Under the pieces are notes generated by a model that did not search any database, was not told where the DNA came from, and saw nothing but the letters and a program-made list of their open reading frames with translations. Shown in pieces: positions 33,624 to 42,246 of a stretch of 64,000 nucleotides of DNA. How positions within the stretch are numbered: the stretch's first letter is position 1; every line of letters begins with the position of its first letter. Source of the stretch: Umezawaea beigongshangensis (GTDB lineage: Bacteria > Actinomycetota > Actinomycetes > Mycobacteriales > Pseudonocardiaceae); NCBI RefSeq assembly GCF_016464305.1, contig NZ_JAEIOJ010000006.1, positions 186,001-250,000 on the forward strand. Reading direction: 5' to 3'. A program made the position numbers and the translations under genes.

Positions 33624-34374
33624 ACTGGACCGCGAGACCGCGGCGACGTGGATCGAGCGCTGGGACCGCCAGCAGGAGCGGTACATCGCCGACCGCGAGG
33701 AGCGGTTCCAGGTCGTCGGCGACGTCGTGGAGCACGTGTGCCGGTCCGTCGCCGAACCCGTCGTCGTCGACCTGGGTTGCGGTCCCGGCTCGCTGACGAC
33801 CCGGCTGAGCGCCCGCATCCCCACCGCGCGCGTCGTCGGCGTCGACACCGATCCGTTCCTGCTGGGCCTGGCCCGCACGACGGGGCCGGAGCGGGTCGAG
33901 TACGTGCGCGGCGACCTGGGCGTGCCCGGCTGGTCGGAGTCGCTGGGCACCGGCGGGGCGTGGGACGCGGCCGTGTCCACCACCGCCCTGCACTGGCTGG
34001 ACCCCGACCGGCTGGCCACCGTGTACGCCGACGTCGCCGCCGCTCTGCGTCCCGGCGGCGTGCTGGTCAACGGCGACCACCTCTACGACGAGCAGCCCGC
34101 GCTGCGCGACCTGGCCGCCGCCGTCCGCGACCGGCGTGCCGAACGCGCGGGCGTCACGGCCCACGAGGACTGGGGCTCCTGGTGGACCGCAGCCCGCGCC
34201 GACCCCGAACTCGCGCGCGCGTTCACCCCAGCCGATCTGGCGGCCGAGGGCAGCGGCCGCGGCAACCAGCTGAGCCGGCGACAGCACGTGGACGTGCTGC
34301 GCCAGGCCGGTTTCCGCGAGGTCGGCGTCGTGTGGCAGAGCGGGGACGACCACGTCCTGGTGGCGGTGCGCTGA
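33610..34374 (+). CDS. Class I SAM-dependent methyltransferase
   Basis: A 254-residue methyltransferase. Motif I VVDLGCGPGSLT binds S-adenosylmethionine, VVGVDTDPFLLGLAR is the acidic loop, and WDAAVSTTALHWLDP and LRPGGVLVNGDHLYD are motifs II and III of the trans-aconitate-methyltransferase-like family. Substrate is unknown. The GTG at 33610 is chosen because AGGAGG lies about 9 bases before it; an upstream TTG at 33583 would translate through the ribosome site. Confidence 0.85.
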   Translation: MDVRELDRETAATWIERWDRQQERYIADREERFQVVGDVVEHVCRSVAEPVVVDLGCGPGSLTTRLSARIPTARVVGVDTDPFLLGLARTTGPERVEYVRGDLGVPGWSESLGTGGAWDAAVSTTALHWLDPDRLATVYADVAAALRPGGVLVNGDHLYDEQPALRDLAAAVRDRRAERAGVTAHEDWGSWWTAARADPELARAFTPADLAAEGSGRGNQLSRRQHVDVLRQAGFREVGVVWQSGDDHVLVAVR

Positions 34375-34445
34375 CGCGACCGCTCGTGCTCGCAGCCGCT
34401 GGCGGCGACCACGCCGAGAGACCGGCGAGGTCGGACGTGCCGCGT

Positions 34446-34461
34446 TGTATACAGTGGTATG
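34446..34461. promoter_or_regulatory. Palindromic site upstream of tcuA
   Basis: TGTATACA (34446-34453) is a perfect 8-bp palindrome in an A/T-rich patch, followed by GTGGTATG. It sits about 35 bases before the ATG of the dehydrogenase. GntR-family proteins often use TGTATACA-type cores; no GntR gene is adjacent. Confidence 0.45.
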
Positions 34462-34487
34462 CAGACGTGCGCACCACTGGAGGGCCG

Positions 34488-35960
34488 ATGCCGGGTACCG
34501 AACACTTCGACGTCGTCGTGACCGGCGGTGGCAACGCCGGGTTCAGCGCGGCGCACGCCGCCGCGGAGCGCGGACGTCGCGTCCTGCTGCTGGAGAAGGG
34601 CGAACCGGAGCAGGCCGGGGGCAACAGCTACTACACCGCGGGCGCGTTCCGGATCGCGCACGACGGCCTGCCCGACCTCCTCGGCCTGCTCGACCCGGAC
34701 GAGCGGCACGCCCGCAGCGTGCTGCCCCCCTACCCGCCCGCCGAGTTCGCCGCGGACGTGGCCAGGGTGACCTCCGGCCGCAACGACCCGGTGCTCACCG
34801 AGGTGCTCGTCGCCGACAGCCGGGACGCGCTGCGCTGGCTGCACGGCAAGGGGCTGCGCTTCCGGCTGATGTACGAGCGGCAGGCCTACCGCGACGCCGA
34901 GGGGCGTCAGGTGTTCTGGGGCGGCCTGGCCGTGGGCAGCACCGGCGGCGGCAGAGGACTGGTCGAGCAGCACACCGAGGCGGCGCGGAAGGCGGGCGTG
35001 ACGATCCGCCGCGGCACCCGCGCGGTCGACCTGGTGCGCGACGGCTCGGCGATCACCGGGGTGAGCTGGCGCGACACCGGCGGCCGGACCGGGGTCGTGC
35101 GCGCGGACTCGGTGGTCCTCGCGGCGGGCGGCTTCGAGGCCGACCCCGCGCTGCGCCGCGAGCACCTGGGGGAGGGCTGGGAACTGGCGAAGGTGCGCGG
35201 CACCCCGCTCAACACCGGGGACATGCTCACCGCCGCCATCGCGGTAGGCGCTGCCACCCACGGCGACTGGGGCACCTGCCACAGCGTCGCCTGGGACGCC
35301 TGGTTCCCCGGCAACGAGAGCAACCGCGAGGTCACCAACCAGCTCACGCGCGGCGGCTACCCGCTGGGCGTCGTGGTCAACGAGCGCGGTGAGCGCTTCC
35401 TCGACGAGGGCGCCGACTTCCGCAACCACACCTACGCGAAGTACGGCGCGCGCATCCTCGCCCAGCCGGGCGGGCTCGCGTTCCAGATCTTCGACGCCAC
35501 CACCAGGCCGCTGCTGCGCGCCGAGGAGTACGACCTCCCCGGCGCGTCGGTCGTCGTCGCCGACACCCTGGAGGAACTGGCGGAGGGCGCGAAGATCGAC
35601 CCGGTGGCGCTGCGCCGCACCGTCGAGGAGTTCAACGCCTCGATCGACCGCGACGTCCCGCTCGACCTCGCGGTGCTCGACGGCCGTTCCGCCGCGGTCG
35701 ACCCGCCCAAGTCGAACTGGGCCTCCCCGCTGGAGACCGCGCCCTACCACGCGTTCCCGGTCACCTGCGGCATCACCTTCACCTTCGGCGGCCTGCACGC
35801 GGACGCCTCCGGCCGCGTCCTGGACACCGCGGGCGCTCCGCTGCCCGGCCTGTTCGTGTGCGGGGAGATGCTGGGCGGGCTGTTCAGCGGGAACTACCCC
35901 GGTGGCACGGGCCTGACCTCGGGCGCGGTGTTCGGCAGACGGGCGGGTTCACTGGCGTGA
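34488..35960 (+). CDS. tcuA: FAD-dependent tricarballylate dehydrogenase-like protein
   Basis: A 490-residue flavoprotein of the fumarate-reductase/succinate-dehydrogenase family. VVVTGGGNAGFSAAHAAAERG binds FAD, and AGGNSYYTAGAFR is the variant that marks TcuA rather than fumarate reductase. GLFVCGEMLGGLFSGNYPGGTGLTSG is the C-terminal FAD motif. TcuA oxidises tricarballylate to cis-aconitate; other dicarboxylate or steroid-like substrates are possible for the family. TcuB, its electron partner, and a TcuC transporter are not adjacent. The ATG at 34488 follows GGAGGG. Confidence 0.8.
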   Translation: MPGTEHFDVVVTGGGNAGFSAAHAAAERGRRVLLLEKGEPEQAGGNSYYTAGAFRIAHDGLPDLLGLLDPDERHARSVLPPYPPAEFAADVARVTSGRNDPVLTEVLVADSRDALRWLHGKGLRFRLMYERQAYRDAEGRQVFWGGLAVGSTGGGRGLVEQHTEAARKAGVTIRRGTRAVDLVRDGSAITGVSWRDTGGRTGVVRADSVVLAAGGFEADPALRREHLGEGWELAKVRGTPLNTGDMLTAAIAVGAATHGDWGTCHSVAWDAWFPGNESNREVTNQLTRGGYPLGVVVNERGERFLDEGADFRNHTYAKYGARILAQPGGLAFQIFDATTRPLLRAEEYDLPGASVVVADTLEELAEGAKIDPVALRRTVEEFNASIDRDVPLDLAVLDGRSAAVDPPKSNWASPLETAPYHAFPVTCGITFTFGGLHADASGRVLDTAGAPLPGLFVCGEMLGGLFSGNYPGGTGLTSGAVFGRRAGSLA

Positions 35961-36357
35961 GCGCGGCCGTGCCGCATCAGTCGCCGAGGCCGGACCCGCG
36001 ATGCAGCGGCGACGCCGAGCAGCGTGCACCCGGTCGGTGAGGTCGGTGCTGTCGACGTACTGGTCGACCGCGCCGACCGGGGGCGGGGCCCGGACGTCCG
36101 GGTCACCGGTCGTCTCCACGAGGGCGTCGGCGAACCGGGCGGCGTCCAGGACCAGGAACGGCCGGTCGTGGCAGGGGCGGACCGTCCCGTCCAGCGGCTC
36201 GGCGACGGTCTCGCAGGCGCGGGAGGTGCCGCTCCCGTTCCCGCCAGTCCTGAGAGGACAGTGCGCCGGTCAGGTGCGGAGTCGGCTCGTCGGCACGGTC
36301 GAGCGCGGCGAAGGCGGTGCCCGGCCACGTGCTGCGGGGCGGGTGCGCCCGGTTCAT
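35949..36357 (-). pseudogene. Frameshifted DUF4037-family remnant
   Basis: Read on the minus strand, one frame gives RSTWPGTAFAALDRADEP and DWRERERHL, then a second frame continues with RPFLVLDAARFADALVE and PPVGAVDQYVDSTDLTDR. Together these match the C-terminal half of actinobacterial DUF4037 proteins, where a WLGTAFA motif, a RPF-V-RFADAL strand and a VGAVDQFVDSTD ending are typical. The N-terminal half is gone and a frameshift lies near 36200-36230. The stop overlaps the end of tcuA. Confidence 0.65.
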
Positions 36358-36457
36358 CGGCCCACCGCCCGTGCTCCGGACGGAACGGGTCGGCCGATAG
36401 GGTGATCCACGATCTCGGCGGAGCGGATTCCGCGGGGTGATCGTCGAAGGGGTTGCC

Positions 36458-38098
36458 TTGAAACCGCTCGCGGCGTCCGACCCGGTCACCATCGGCCGCT
36501 ACCGGGTCCTGGCGGAGCTGGGCCGCGGCGGCATGGGCCGGGTGCTGCTCGGAGCCGGTCCGGACGGACGGCTGGTCGCGGTCAAGCTCGTCAGCGCCGC
36601 GCTGGTGCGGGACGAGGAGTCCCGTGCCCGATTCAGCCGCGAGGTCGCGGCGTCGCGGCGGGTGTCCGGGGCCTACACCGCTGCCGTCGTCGAGGCCGCC
36701 GCGGACGCCGAGGTGCCGTGGCTGGCGTCGGTGTTCGTGCCCGGCCCCTCGCTGCACGAGGCCGTGACGGCGGCCGGGCCGCTGCCCGAGGCGTCGGCGC
36801 TGCGCCTGGCCGCCGGGCTCGCGACGGCCCTGCTGGAGATCCACCGGGCCGGTCTGGTCCACCGGGACCTCAAGCCCTCCAACGTGCTGCTGACCGACGA
36901 CGGTCTCCGCGTGATCGACTTCGGCATCGCCAAGGCGGTGGACGACGCCGGTCAGGTCACCTCGGCGGGCTCGGTGGTCGGTTCGCCGGGGTTCATGTCG
37001 CCGGAGCAGATCGACTCCGGCACGCCCGGACCGGCCGGTGACGTGTTCTCCCTGGGGTCGGTGCTCGCCGCGGCCTGCACGGGACGCAGCCCGTTCGCGG
37101 GCGCGTCGACGGTGCAGACGCTCTACAACGTGGTCGGCGTCCGCCCCGACCTCGCGCCGCTCCCGCCGCGCGTGCGCCAGATCGTGGAGCGGTGCCTGGA
37201 GAAGGACCCGCGCAGGCGGCCCAGCCCCGAACAGGTCCTCGACCTGGCCCGTCCGATCCCGCCCGCCGTGCGCCCGTGGAGCGCGGCGGTGCACCGGATG
37301 ATCGACGACCAGCGCGCCGCGGTCGCCCGGTTCGCGGGAGTCCCGCACGAGGGCGCACCGCCGGTGCGGCAGGCGGTTCCCGCGGCCGGGCCGCACTCCA
37401 CCGCGATCCTCCCCGCAGTCGGGCAGCCGTGGGACGACGACCCGGCTGCGCCGCCCGCGCGCCGGGGGTGGGTGGCGCCGGTGGTCGCGGGCGCGGCCGT
37501 CGTCGCGCTCGTGGGCGCGGCGGCGGTCGTCTGGTCGCGGTGGCCGACGTCCGGCACCGCGAGCGGGAGCACGCCGGGGATCACGTCGACCCCGAACGCG
37601 CCCAGGACCACGACGACGACGGCGACCACGACGACGACCACGACCACCACGACGACGACCACGACTCCGCCCGAGTTCGCGGACCTGGGGTTGTACTGGA
37701 ACCCGGACCTCCAGGACAACGCCACCTGCGTCACCGAGACCTGTCTCGGAACGCACCGTGCCGGGTACACCCCGGTCCGCGTGGAGGGCAGGGTGCCGAC
37801 CTCCGGCGCGGACGGCGCGGTGCCGCTGAAGATCTACTGGAACGAGGCGCGCGGCGACGTCGTGAGCTGCGGGACGCCGGAGTGCGTCCAGTCGCAGTTG
37901 GAGGTGGGCTACACCCCGCTCCGCGAGGAGGGCTTCGTCTACCCCGCGCGGCGCGGCGGCACGGTCCCGCTGCGGCTGTTCTGGCACGGGGGGCGCGGGG
38001 ACAACGCGACGTGCGTGACCGACGCGTGCGCCGCGGCCCAGACGAGCGTCGGCTACCAGTACGTGCGGGACGAGGGGTTCGTCCTCCCCGCGAGCTGA
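36458..38098 (+). CDS. Receptor Ser/Thr protein kinase with Cys-paired repeat ectodomain
   Basis: A 546-residue kinase. The kinase domain (about 14-265) has the glycine loop LGRGGMGRVLLG, Lys43, HRDLKPSN with Asp137, and DFG at 154-156. A transmembrane helix spans about 338-359, followed by a low-complexity tract of 19 Thr and one Ala (384-403). The extracellular part (about 410-546) holds three repeats of about 45 residues, each with LYW-like, a CxxxxC pair and GYxxxRxEG. This arrangement suggests disulfide-stapled ligand binding outside the cell. A TTG start at 36458 follows GAAGGGG; a GTG at 36437 is possible. Confidence 0.88.
   Translation: MKPLAASDPVTIGRYRVLAELGRGGMGRVLLGAGPDGRLVAVKLVSAALVRDEESRARFSREVAASRRVSGAYTAAVVEAAADAEVPWLASVFVPGPSLHEAVTAAGPLPEASALRLAAGLATALLEIHRAGLVHRDLKPSNVLLTDDGLRVIDFGIAKAVDDAGQVTSAGSVVGSPGFMSPEQIDSGTPGPAGDVFSLGSVLAAACTGRSPFAGASTVQTLYNVVGVRPDLAPLPPRVRQIVERCLEKDPRRRPSPEQVLDLARPIPPAVRPWSAAVHRMIDDQRAAVARFAGVPHEGAPPVRQAVPAAGPHSTAILPAVGQPWDDDPAAPPARRGWVAPVVAGAAVVALVGAAAVVWSRWPTSGTASGSTPGITSTPNAPRTTTTTATTTTTTTTTTTTTTPPEFADLGLYWNPDLQDNATCVTETCLGTHRAGYTPVRVEGRVPTSGADGAVPLKIYWNEARGDVVSCGTPECVQSQLEVGYTPLREEGFVYPARRGGTVPLRLFWHGGRGDNATCVTDACAAAQTSVGYQYVRDEGFVLPAS
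37607..37666 (+). repeat. ACC/ACG trinucleotide tract (poly-Thr linker)
   Basis: Twenty codons, nineteen Thr and one Ala, encoded by ACC, ACG and one ACT. It forms the linker between the membrane and the ectodomain of the kinase and may vary in length between strains. Confidence 0.85.
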
Positions 38099-38113
38099 TC
38101 GCCCTCCGGACAG

Positions 38114-38157
38114 CACGACGCCCGCCGCCCGGTACGACCGGGGCGGCGGGCGTCGTG
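38114..38157. terminator. Bidirectional terminator between kinase and MMPL genes
   Basis: A stem of 17 perfect base pairs (38114-38130 with 38141-38157) lies between two convergent genes. Confidence 0.8.
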
Positions 38158-38168
38158 GTCGGATCGGC

Positions 38169-40355
38169 TCAGGACGCGGCGTTCACCGAGACCTTCTCCT
38201 CCCGCACCTCGGGGGTGTCGTGCGAGGTGGGGGCGAGCGCGGTGCCCTCGACGTCGAGGGAGGGCAGCCAGCGCAGCCACGCCGGCAGCCACCAGGCCCT
38301 CTCGCCGAGCAGCGCCAGCGCCGCCGGGACGAGGACCATGCGGACGACGAAGGCGTCCACCAGGATGCCGATCGCCAGCGCGAAGGCGATGGACTTGATG
38401 GTCGGCTCGCCAGCCGGGACGAAGCCCGCGAACACCGAGAACATGATCAGCGCGGCGGCCACGACGACCGGGGCGGCCTGCCGGAAACCGGTGGTGATGG
38501 CGTCGCGCGGCGAGCTGCCGCTGTGGTGCGCCTCGTGCATCCGGGACACCAGGAAGATCTGGTAGTCCATGGCCAGGCCGAACAGGATGCCGATCACCAG
38601 GATCGGGGTGAGGCTGATCAGCGGACCCGTGGTGTCGAGGTTGACCGCACCGGCCAGCCAGCCCCACTGGAACACCGCGACCGTCGCGCCGAGCGACGCG
38701 CCGATGGTGAGCAGGAAGCCCAGCACGCCGACCACCGGCACCAGCAGCGACCGGAACACCAGGATCAGCAGCACCAGGGCGAGGCCCACGACCAGCGCCA
38801 GGTAGACGGGCAGGGCGTCGTCGAGCGCCACGGCCACGTCGACGCTGACCGCGGTGGCGCCGGTGACGAACGCCTCGGCGCCGTCCACGTCGGCCAGCTG
38901 GGCGCGCAGGGCGCCGACGAGCTCCACGGTGGCCTCGCTGGTGGGCCCGGACTCCGGGATCACCGTGAGCATGGCGGCGGTGCCGCCGGGGTTCGGGACG
39001 GGCGGGGTGACGAGTGCGACGTCGTCCAGGCCGGTGATCGACCCGCTCGCCGCGGTGGCCGCCTGGACCGAGCCGCTGCCCTCGAACAGCACGACGATGG
39101 GCCCGTTGAAGCCCTCGCCGAAGCCGTCCGCGATCAGCTGGTCCGCGCGGGCCTGGGTGCTGTTCTCCGCCGGGGTCTGCACCAGCGTGGTCTGCATGGA
39201 GGCCGCGGGCACCGCGATCACGCCCAGGGCGACGACCGACAGCAGCAGGGCCGCGACGCGGTTGCGGGTGATCCCGCCGATCCAGCCGCGGTGGAAGCCG
39301 CGCTCGTGCGCGTCCGCCGGACCGGCGGGGGCGTTGCGCTGCCCGCGCGGGAGGACGCGGCGGCCCAGGTAGCTCAGCACGGCCGGGACGAGGGTGATGG
39401 CGATCAGGACGGACACGACGATCGTCGCGGCGGCCGCGACGCCCATCTGCGTGAGGAACGGGATGCCGACGACGGCCAGGCCCGCCAGTGCGATGACCAC
39501 GGTGATGCCGGCGGTGACCACGGCCGAGCCCGCCGTGCCCACGGCGGTGCCGATGGCGGTGCCCACGTCCGAGCCCCGCCGCAGCTCCTGGCGGTAGCGG
39601 TTGATGATGAACAGCGCGTAGTCGATGCCGACGGCCAGGCCCAGCATGGTGGCCAGGATCGGGGTGGTGGACTGGAGGTCCAGGAAGCCGGTGGCGACGG
39701 TGACGCCCAGTGCGCCGATGCCCACGCCGATCGAGGCGGTCAGCAGGTTCATCCCGGCGGTGACCAGCGACCCGTAGGTCAGCGCGAGGATCAGCAGCGC
39801 GACGACGACACCGATCACCTCGGTCACACCACCGACGTGCGGCGGCGCCTGCACGGCCTCACCGGTGACCTCGACGGTGAGGCCGGTGCTCTTCGCCTCG
39901 TCGACGGCGTTCAGCAGCGCGGTGCGCTGCTCCTCGGTCACCTCGCCCACCCCCGCGGAGTAGGTGACGGTGCTGTAGGCGGTGTTCTGCTCCGCGTTGA
40001 CCGTCGGCGCCTGCGGGGAGAGCGGGTCGCTCGCCGAGGACACGCCGGGCAGCGTGCCCAGCTCGCCGACCAGGCCGCCGAGGGTCTGCGCGTTCTCCGG
40101 CGTGGTGAGCGTCTGGCCGTCGGGGGCCGCGATCACCACGCGGGCGGTCGCGCCGCCGCTGGAACCGAACTGCTCCTCGATCTTGTCCAGGGCCGTGGTG
40201 GACTCCTGTCCGGGGATGGAGAAGGAGTCCGAGGTCTCGCCGGACAGCGTGACGGCCCCCACGCCCGTTCCGGTCAGGACCAGCAACCACAGCAGGACGA
40301 CGGCGAGCCGGTGCCGGTGGGCCCCGGCGCCGAGCCGGTAGAGCAGACGAGCCAT
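38169..40355 (-). CDS. MMPL-family RND transporter
   Basis: A 728-residue exporter with twelve predicted helices in two six-helix halves, each preceded by a large outer loop. Typical MMPL strings are seen: MLGLAVGIDYALFIINRYRQEL in the first half and FGLAMDYQIFLVSRMHEAH in the second, with the proton-relay Asp-Tyr. These transporters move lipids, siderophores or drugs. The ATG at 40355 is 10 bases after GGAGG, within 5 bases of the TetR stop, so the pair form an operon under the TetR operator. Confidence 0.92.
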   Translation of the reverse strand: MARLLYRLGAGAHRHRLAVVLLWLLVLTGTGVGAVTLSGETSDSFSIPGQESTTALDKIEEQFGSSGGATARVVIAAPDGQTLTTPENAQTLGGLVGELGTLPGVSSASDPLSPQAPTVNAEQNTAYSTVTYSAGVGEVTEEQRTALLNAVDEAKSTGLTVEVTGEAVQAPPHVGGVTEVIGVVVALLILALTYGSLVTAGMNLLTASIGVGIGALGVTVATGFLDLQSTTPILATMLGLAVGIDYALFIINRYRQELRRGSDVGTAIGTAVGTAGSAVVTAGITVVIALAGLAVVGIPFLTQMGVAAAATIVVSVLIAITLVPAVLSYLGRRVLPRGQRNAPAGPADAHERGFHRGWIGGITRNRVAALLLSVVALGVIAVPAASMQTTLVQTPAENSTQARADQLIADGFGEGFNGPIVVLFEGSGSVQAATAASGSITGLDDVALVTPPVPNPGGTAAMLTVIPESGPTSEATVELVGALRAQLADVDGAEAFVTGATAVSVDVAVALDDALPVYLALVVGLALVLLILVFRSLLVPVVGVLGFLLTIGASLGATVAVFQWGWLAGAVNLDTTGPLISLTPILVIGILFGLAMDYQIFLVSRMHEAHHSGSSPRDAITTGFRQAAPVVVAAALIMFSVFAGFVPAGEPTIKSIAFALAIGILVDAFVVRMVLVPAALALLGERAWWLPAWLRWLPSLDVEGTALAPTSHDTPEVREEKVSVNAAS

Positions 40356-40360
40356 GAGGA

Positions 40361-40948
40361 TCAAGCCTCCACGTGGGCGGAATCGGACGAGGACGGGCCC
40401 GGACGGCCGTGGCCGAGCGCGTCGAGACAGGTGGTGATGATGTGGGGACGCCAGGCGGTCTTCTCGCCCGCGTGACCGGCGGTCAGGCTGAGCACGGCCA
40501 GCGCGCTCAGCGCGCCGACGATGCGGATGGACCGCTCGACGTCGCCGGTGTCCTGGCCGGAGGCGAACACGCGGGACACGATGACCTCACCGACGCCGAG
40601 GACGTCCTGCTCCGGGGCGGTGACCGCCCCGAACGCCAGGGACACCAGGCCCGGCCGGTCCAGGGCGACGTCGGTCAGCAGTTCCAGCGCCCGCCGGTCG
40701 CGTGCCGGGCCGGGGGGCAGGGAGTCCACCTGCTCCAGCACCCGCACGCCCTGCGCGTGGCACGCCTCGCGGGCGGCCTCGAAGAGCGCTTCCTTGCTCG
40801 GGAAGTGGTGCAGCAGCCCCGCTTTGGACAGGCCGACGGCGTCGGCGACGTTCTTGAGCGACGTGTGGTCGAACCCGTGCCGGGCGAAGAGTCCGGCGGC
40901 GTGGTCGAGGATCTGCTCGTCGACCTGCTGCCGCATCGGTCGTGCCAT
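40361..40948 (-). CDS. TetR-family regulator of the MMPL exporter
   Basis: A 195-residue TetR protein. The N-terminal helix-turn-helix reads ARHGFDHTSLKNVADAVGLSKAGLLHHFPSKEALF, the standard pattern. The C-terminal ligand domain is helical. It is the first gene of a two-gene operon with the MMPL exporter. A 40-bp palindrome 20 bases upstream of its ATG is the obvious operator, so the operon is autoregulated and induced by a transported compound. Confidence 0.92.
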   Translation of the reverse strand: MARPMRQQVDEQILDHAAGLFARHGFDHTSLKNVADAVGLSKAGLLHHFPSKEALFEAAREACHAQGVRVLEQVDSLPPGPARDRRALELLTDVALDRPGLVSLAFGAVTAPEQDVLGVGEVIVSRVFASGQDTGDVERSIRIVGALSALAVLSLTAGHAGEKTAWRPHIITTCLDALGHGRPGPSSSDSAHVEA

Positions 40949-40968
40949 GGTTCGAGCCTACCCGCGCC

Positions 40969-41008
40969 ACTGACCGAACCGGTCGGTAAACCGACCGGTT
41001 CGGTCAGT
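40969..41008. promoter_or_regulatory. TetR operator, 40-bp palindrome
   Basis: Perfect 19-bp arms (40969-40987 and 40990-41008) around an AA centre. Each arm holds ACCGAACCGGTCGGT-type sub-sites, so two dimers could bind. It lies 20 bases upstream of the TetR start. Confidence 0.85.
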
Positions 41009-41261
41009 GCGGTGCGTCACGCTCGTCACGCCGTCGTGCTCCGGAGATCGCTCCGCCGACGCGTGAGGACACGTCACGACGACGCACGAGAACCGGGGAG
41101 AGCCCTTCCCGTGCCACTGCCACGTGGCGAACGCGACCGACGAGCCCCGCCGGGCCGACGGGTGCGGGTGGTCCCCGGTGCCGAGAACGCCGCCTCGTCG
41201 TTCTGACCGGTTCGCGAACACGGTCGGCAGCCGGGTATCGGGACGATCGAGAAGATCGTCG

Positions 41262-42161
41262 TCATCCGAGCAGCGGGTAGGCCCCGGCGGCGATGTCCTC
41301 GAAGGGGGTCGGGCCGGACGGCGTCCAGCCGAGCAGCTCCCTCGTGCGAGCGCTCGACGCCGCGGCGTCCGAGCCGAAGAAGTGGCCGATCCAGCCGAAG
41401 TGGGCCTCGGCGTCCTCCGGTGCGACCGACACCGCGTCCAGGCCCAGGTGCTCGCCGATGGCGGCGGCGATGTCGCGGGAGAGCAGGCCCTCCTCGGCCG
41501 CGGCGTGCACCCGAGCGCCCGCCGGTGCCCCCTCCAGCGCGAGCCGGACCAGCCGTGCGGCGTCGGAGCGGTGCACGGCCGCCCAGCGGGTCGAGCCGTC
41601 GCCGACGTACCCGGACGCTCCGCGCTCCTTCGCGATCCTCGTCAGCGTCGCGGTGAAACCCGGATCGCCCGCGCCGTGCACGGTCGGGGCGAAGCGCACC
41701 GCCACCGGGCGGACCCCGCGGTCGGCGTGCTCCAGGGCCAGGTTCTCGCTGCCGCCGCGGACCGAGTCGACGCCGTGGTGCGGTGACGGGTCGTCCTCGG
41801 TCACCGGGCGTCCGGTCACGCCGACCACCAGCCCGGAGGCGAGCAGGAACGGTCGGCCGCTGTCCCGCAGCGCGTCGAGCATCGCGCTGACGGCCGCGTG
41901 CTCGGTGCGGCTCGCACCGGCGTAGTCGGAGAAGTCGTGCTTGAAGGCGAGGTGGACGACGCCCTCGGCGGCCCCGGCCGCCGCGGCCAGGCCGTCGGGG
42001 TCGTCGAGGCTGCCGCGGTGAGCGGTGGCGCCGGCGGCCTCCAGCGCGGCGGCCGCCGCGTCGGAGCGGGCGAGGCCGACGACCTCGTGGCCGTGGGCGA
42101 GCAGTTCGTCGGTGACGGCCGAGCCGATCCAGCCGGAGGCACCGGTGACGAAGACGCGCAT
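41262..42161 (-). CDS. NAD(P)-dependent epimerase/reductase of the extended SDR type
   Basis: A 299-residue protein. It begins RVFVTGASGWIGSAVTDELLAHGHEVVGLARS, the NAD(P)-binding motif of atypical or extended SDRs. No YxxxK with normal spacing is obvious (SENLALEH instead), as in many actinobacterial SDR5-type proteins. The ATG at 42161 diverges from the TetR gene at 42247, with palindromes between, so it is the likely TetR target. Confidence 0.85.
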   Translation of the reverse strand: MRVFVTGASGWIGSAVTDELLAHGHEVVGLARSDAAAAALEAAGATAHRGSLDDPDGLAAAAGAAEGVVHLAFKHDFSDYAGASRTEHAAVSAMLDALRDSGRPFLLASGLVVGVTGRPVTEDDPSPHHGVDSVRGGSENLALEHADRGVRPVAVRFAPTVHGAGDPGFTATLTRIAKERGASGYVGDGSTRWAAVHRSDAARLVRLALEGAPAGARVHAAAEEGLLSRDIAAAIGEHLGLDAVSVAPEDAEAHFGWIGHFFGSDAAASSARTRELLGWTPSGPTPFEDIAAGAYPLLG

Positions 42162-42182
42162 TGCGGTCTGCCCTCCTGGTTG

Positions 42183-42229
42183 TGTCAGTGACTGACATCG
42201 ACAGTAGCACTGCATGTCAGCGACTGTTA
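42183..42229. promoter_or_regulatory. Twin operator between SDR and TetR genes
   Basis: TGTCAGTGACTGACA (42183-42197) is a perfect palindrome with a single central G. A degenerate copy, TGTCAGCGACTGTTA, lies at 42215-42229, 32 bases on. Both lie in the divergent promoter region. Confidence 0.75.
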
Positions 42230-42246
42230 TCACTACACTTCTCGGC

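Noticed and set aside
37607-37666. Trinucleotide tract as a CRISPR-like or foreign repeat
   Set aside because: It is in frame inside the kinase gene and encodes a Thr-rich linker typical of extracytoplasmic kinase stalks.
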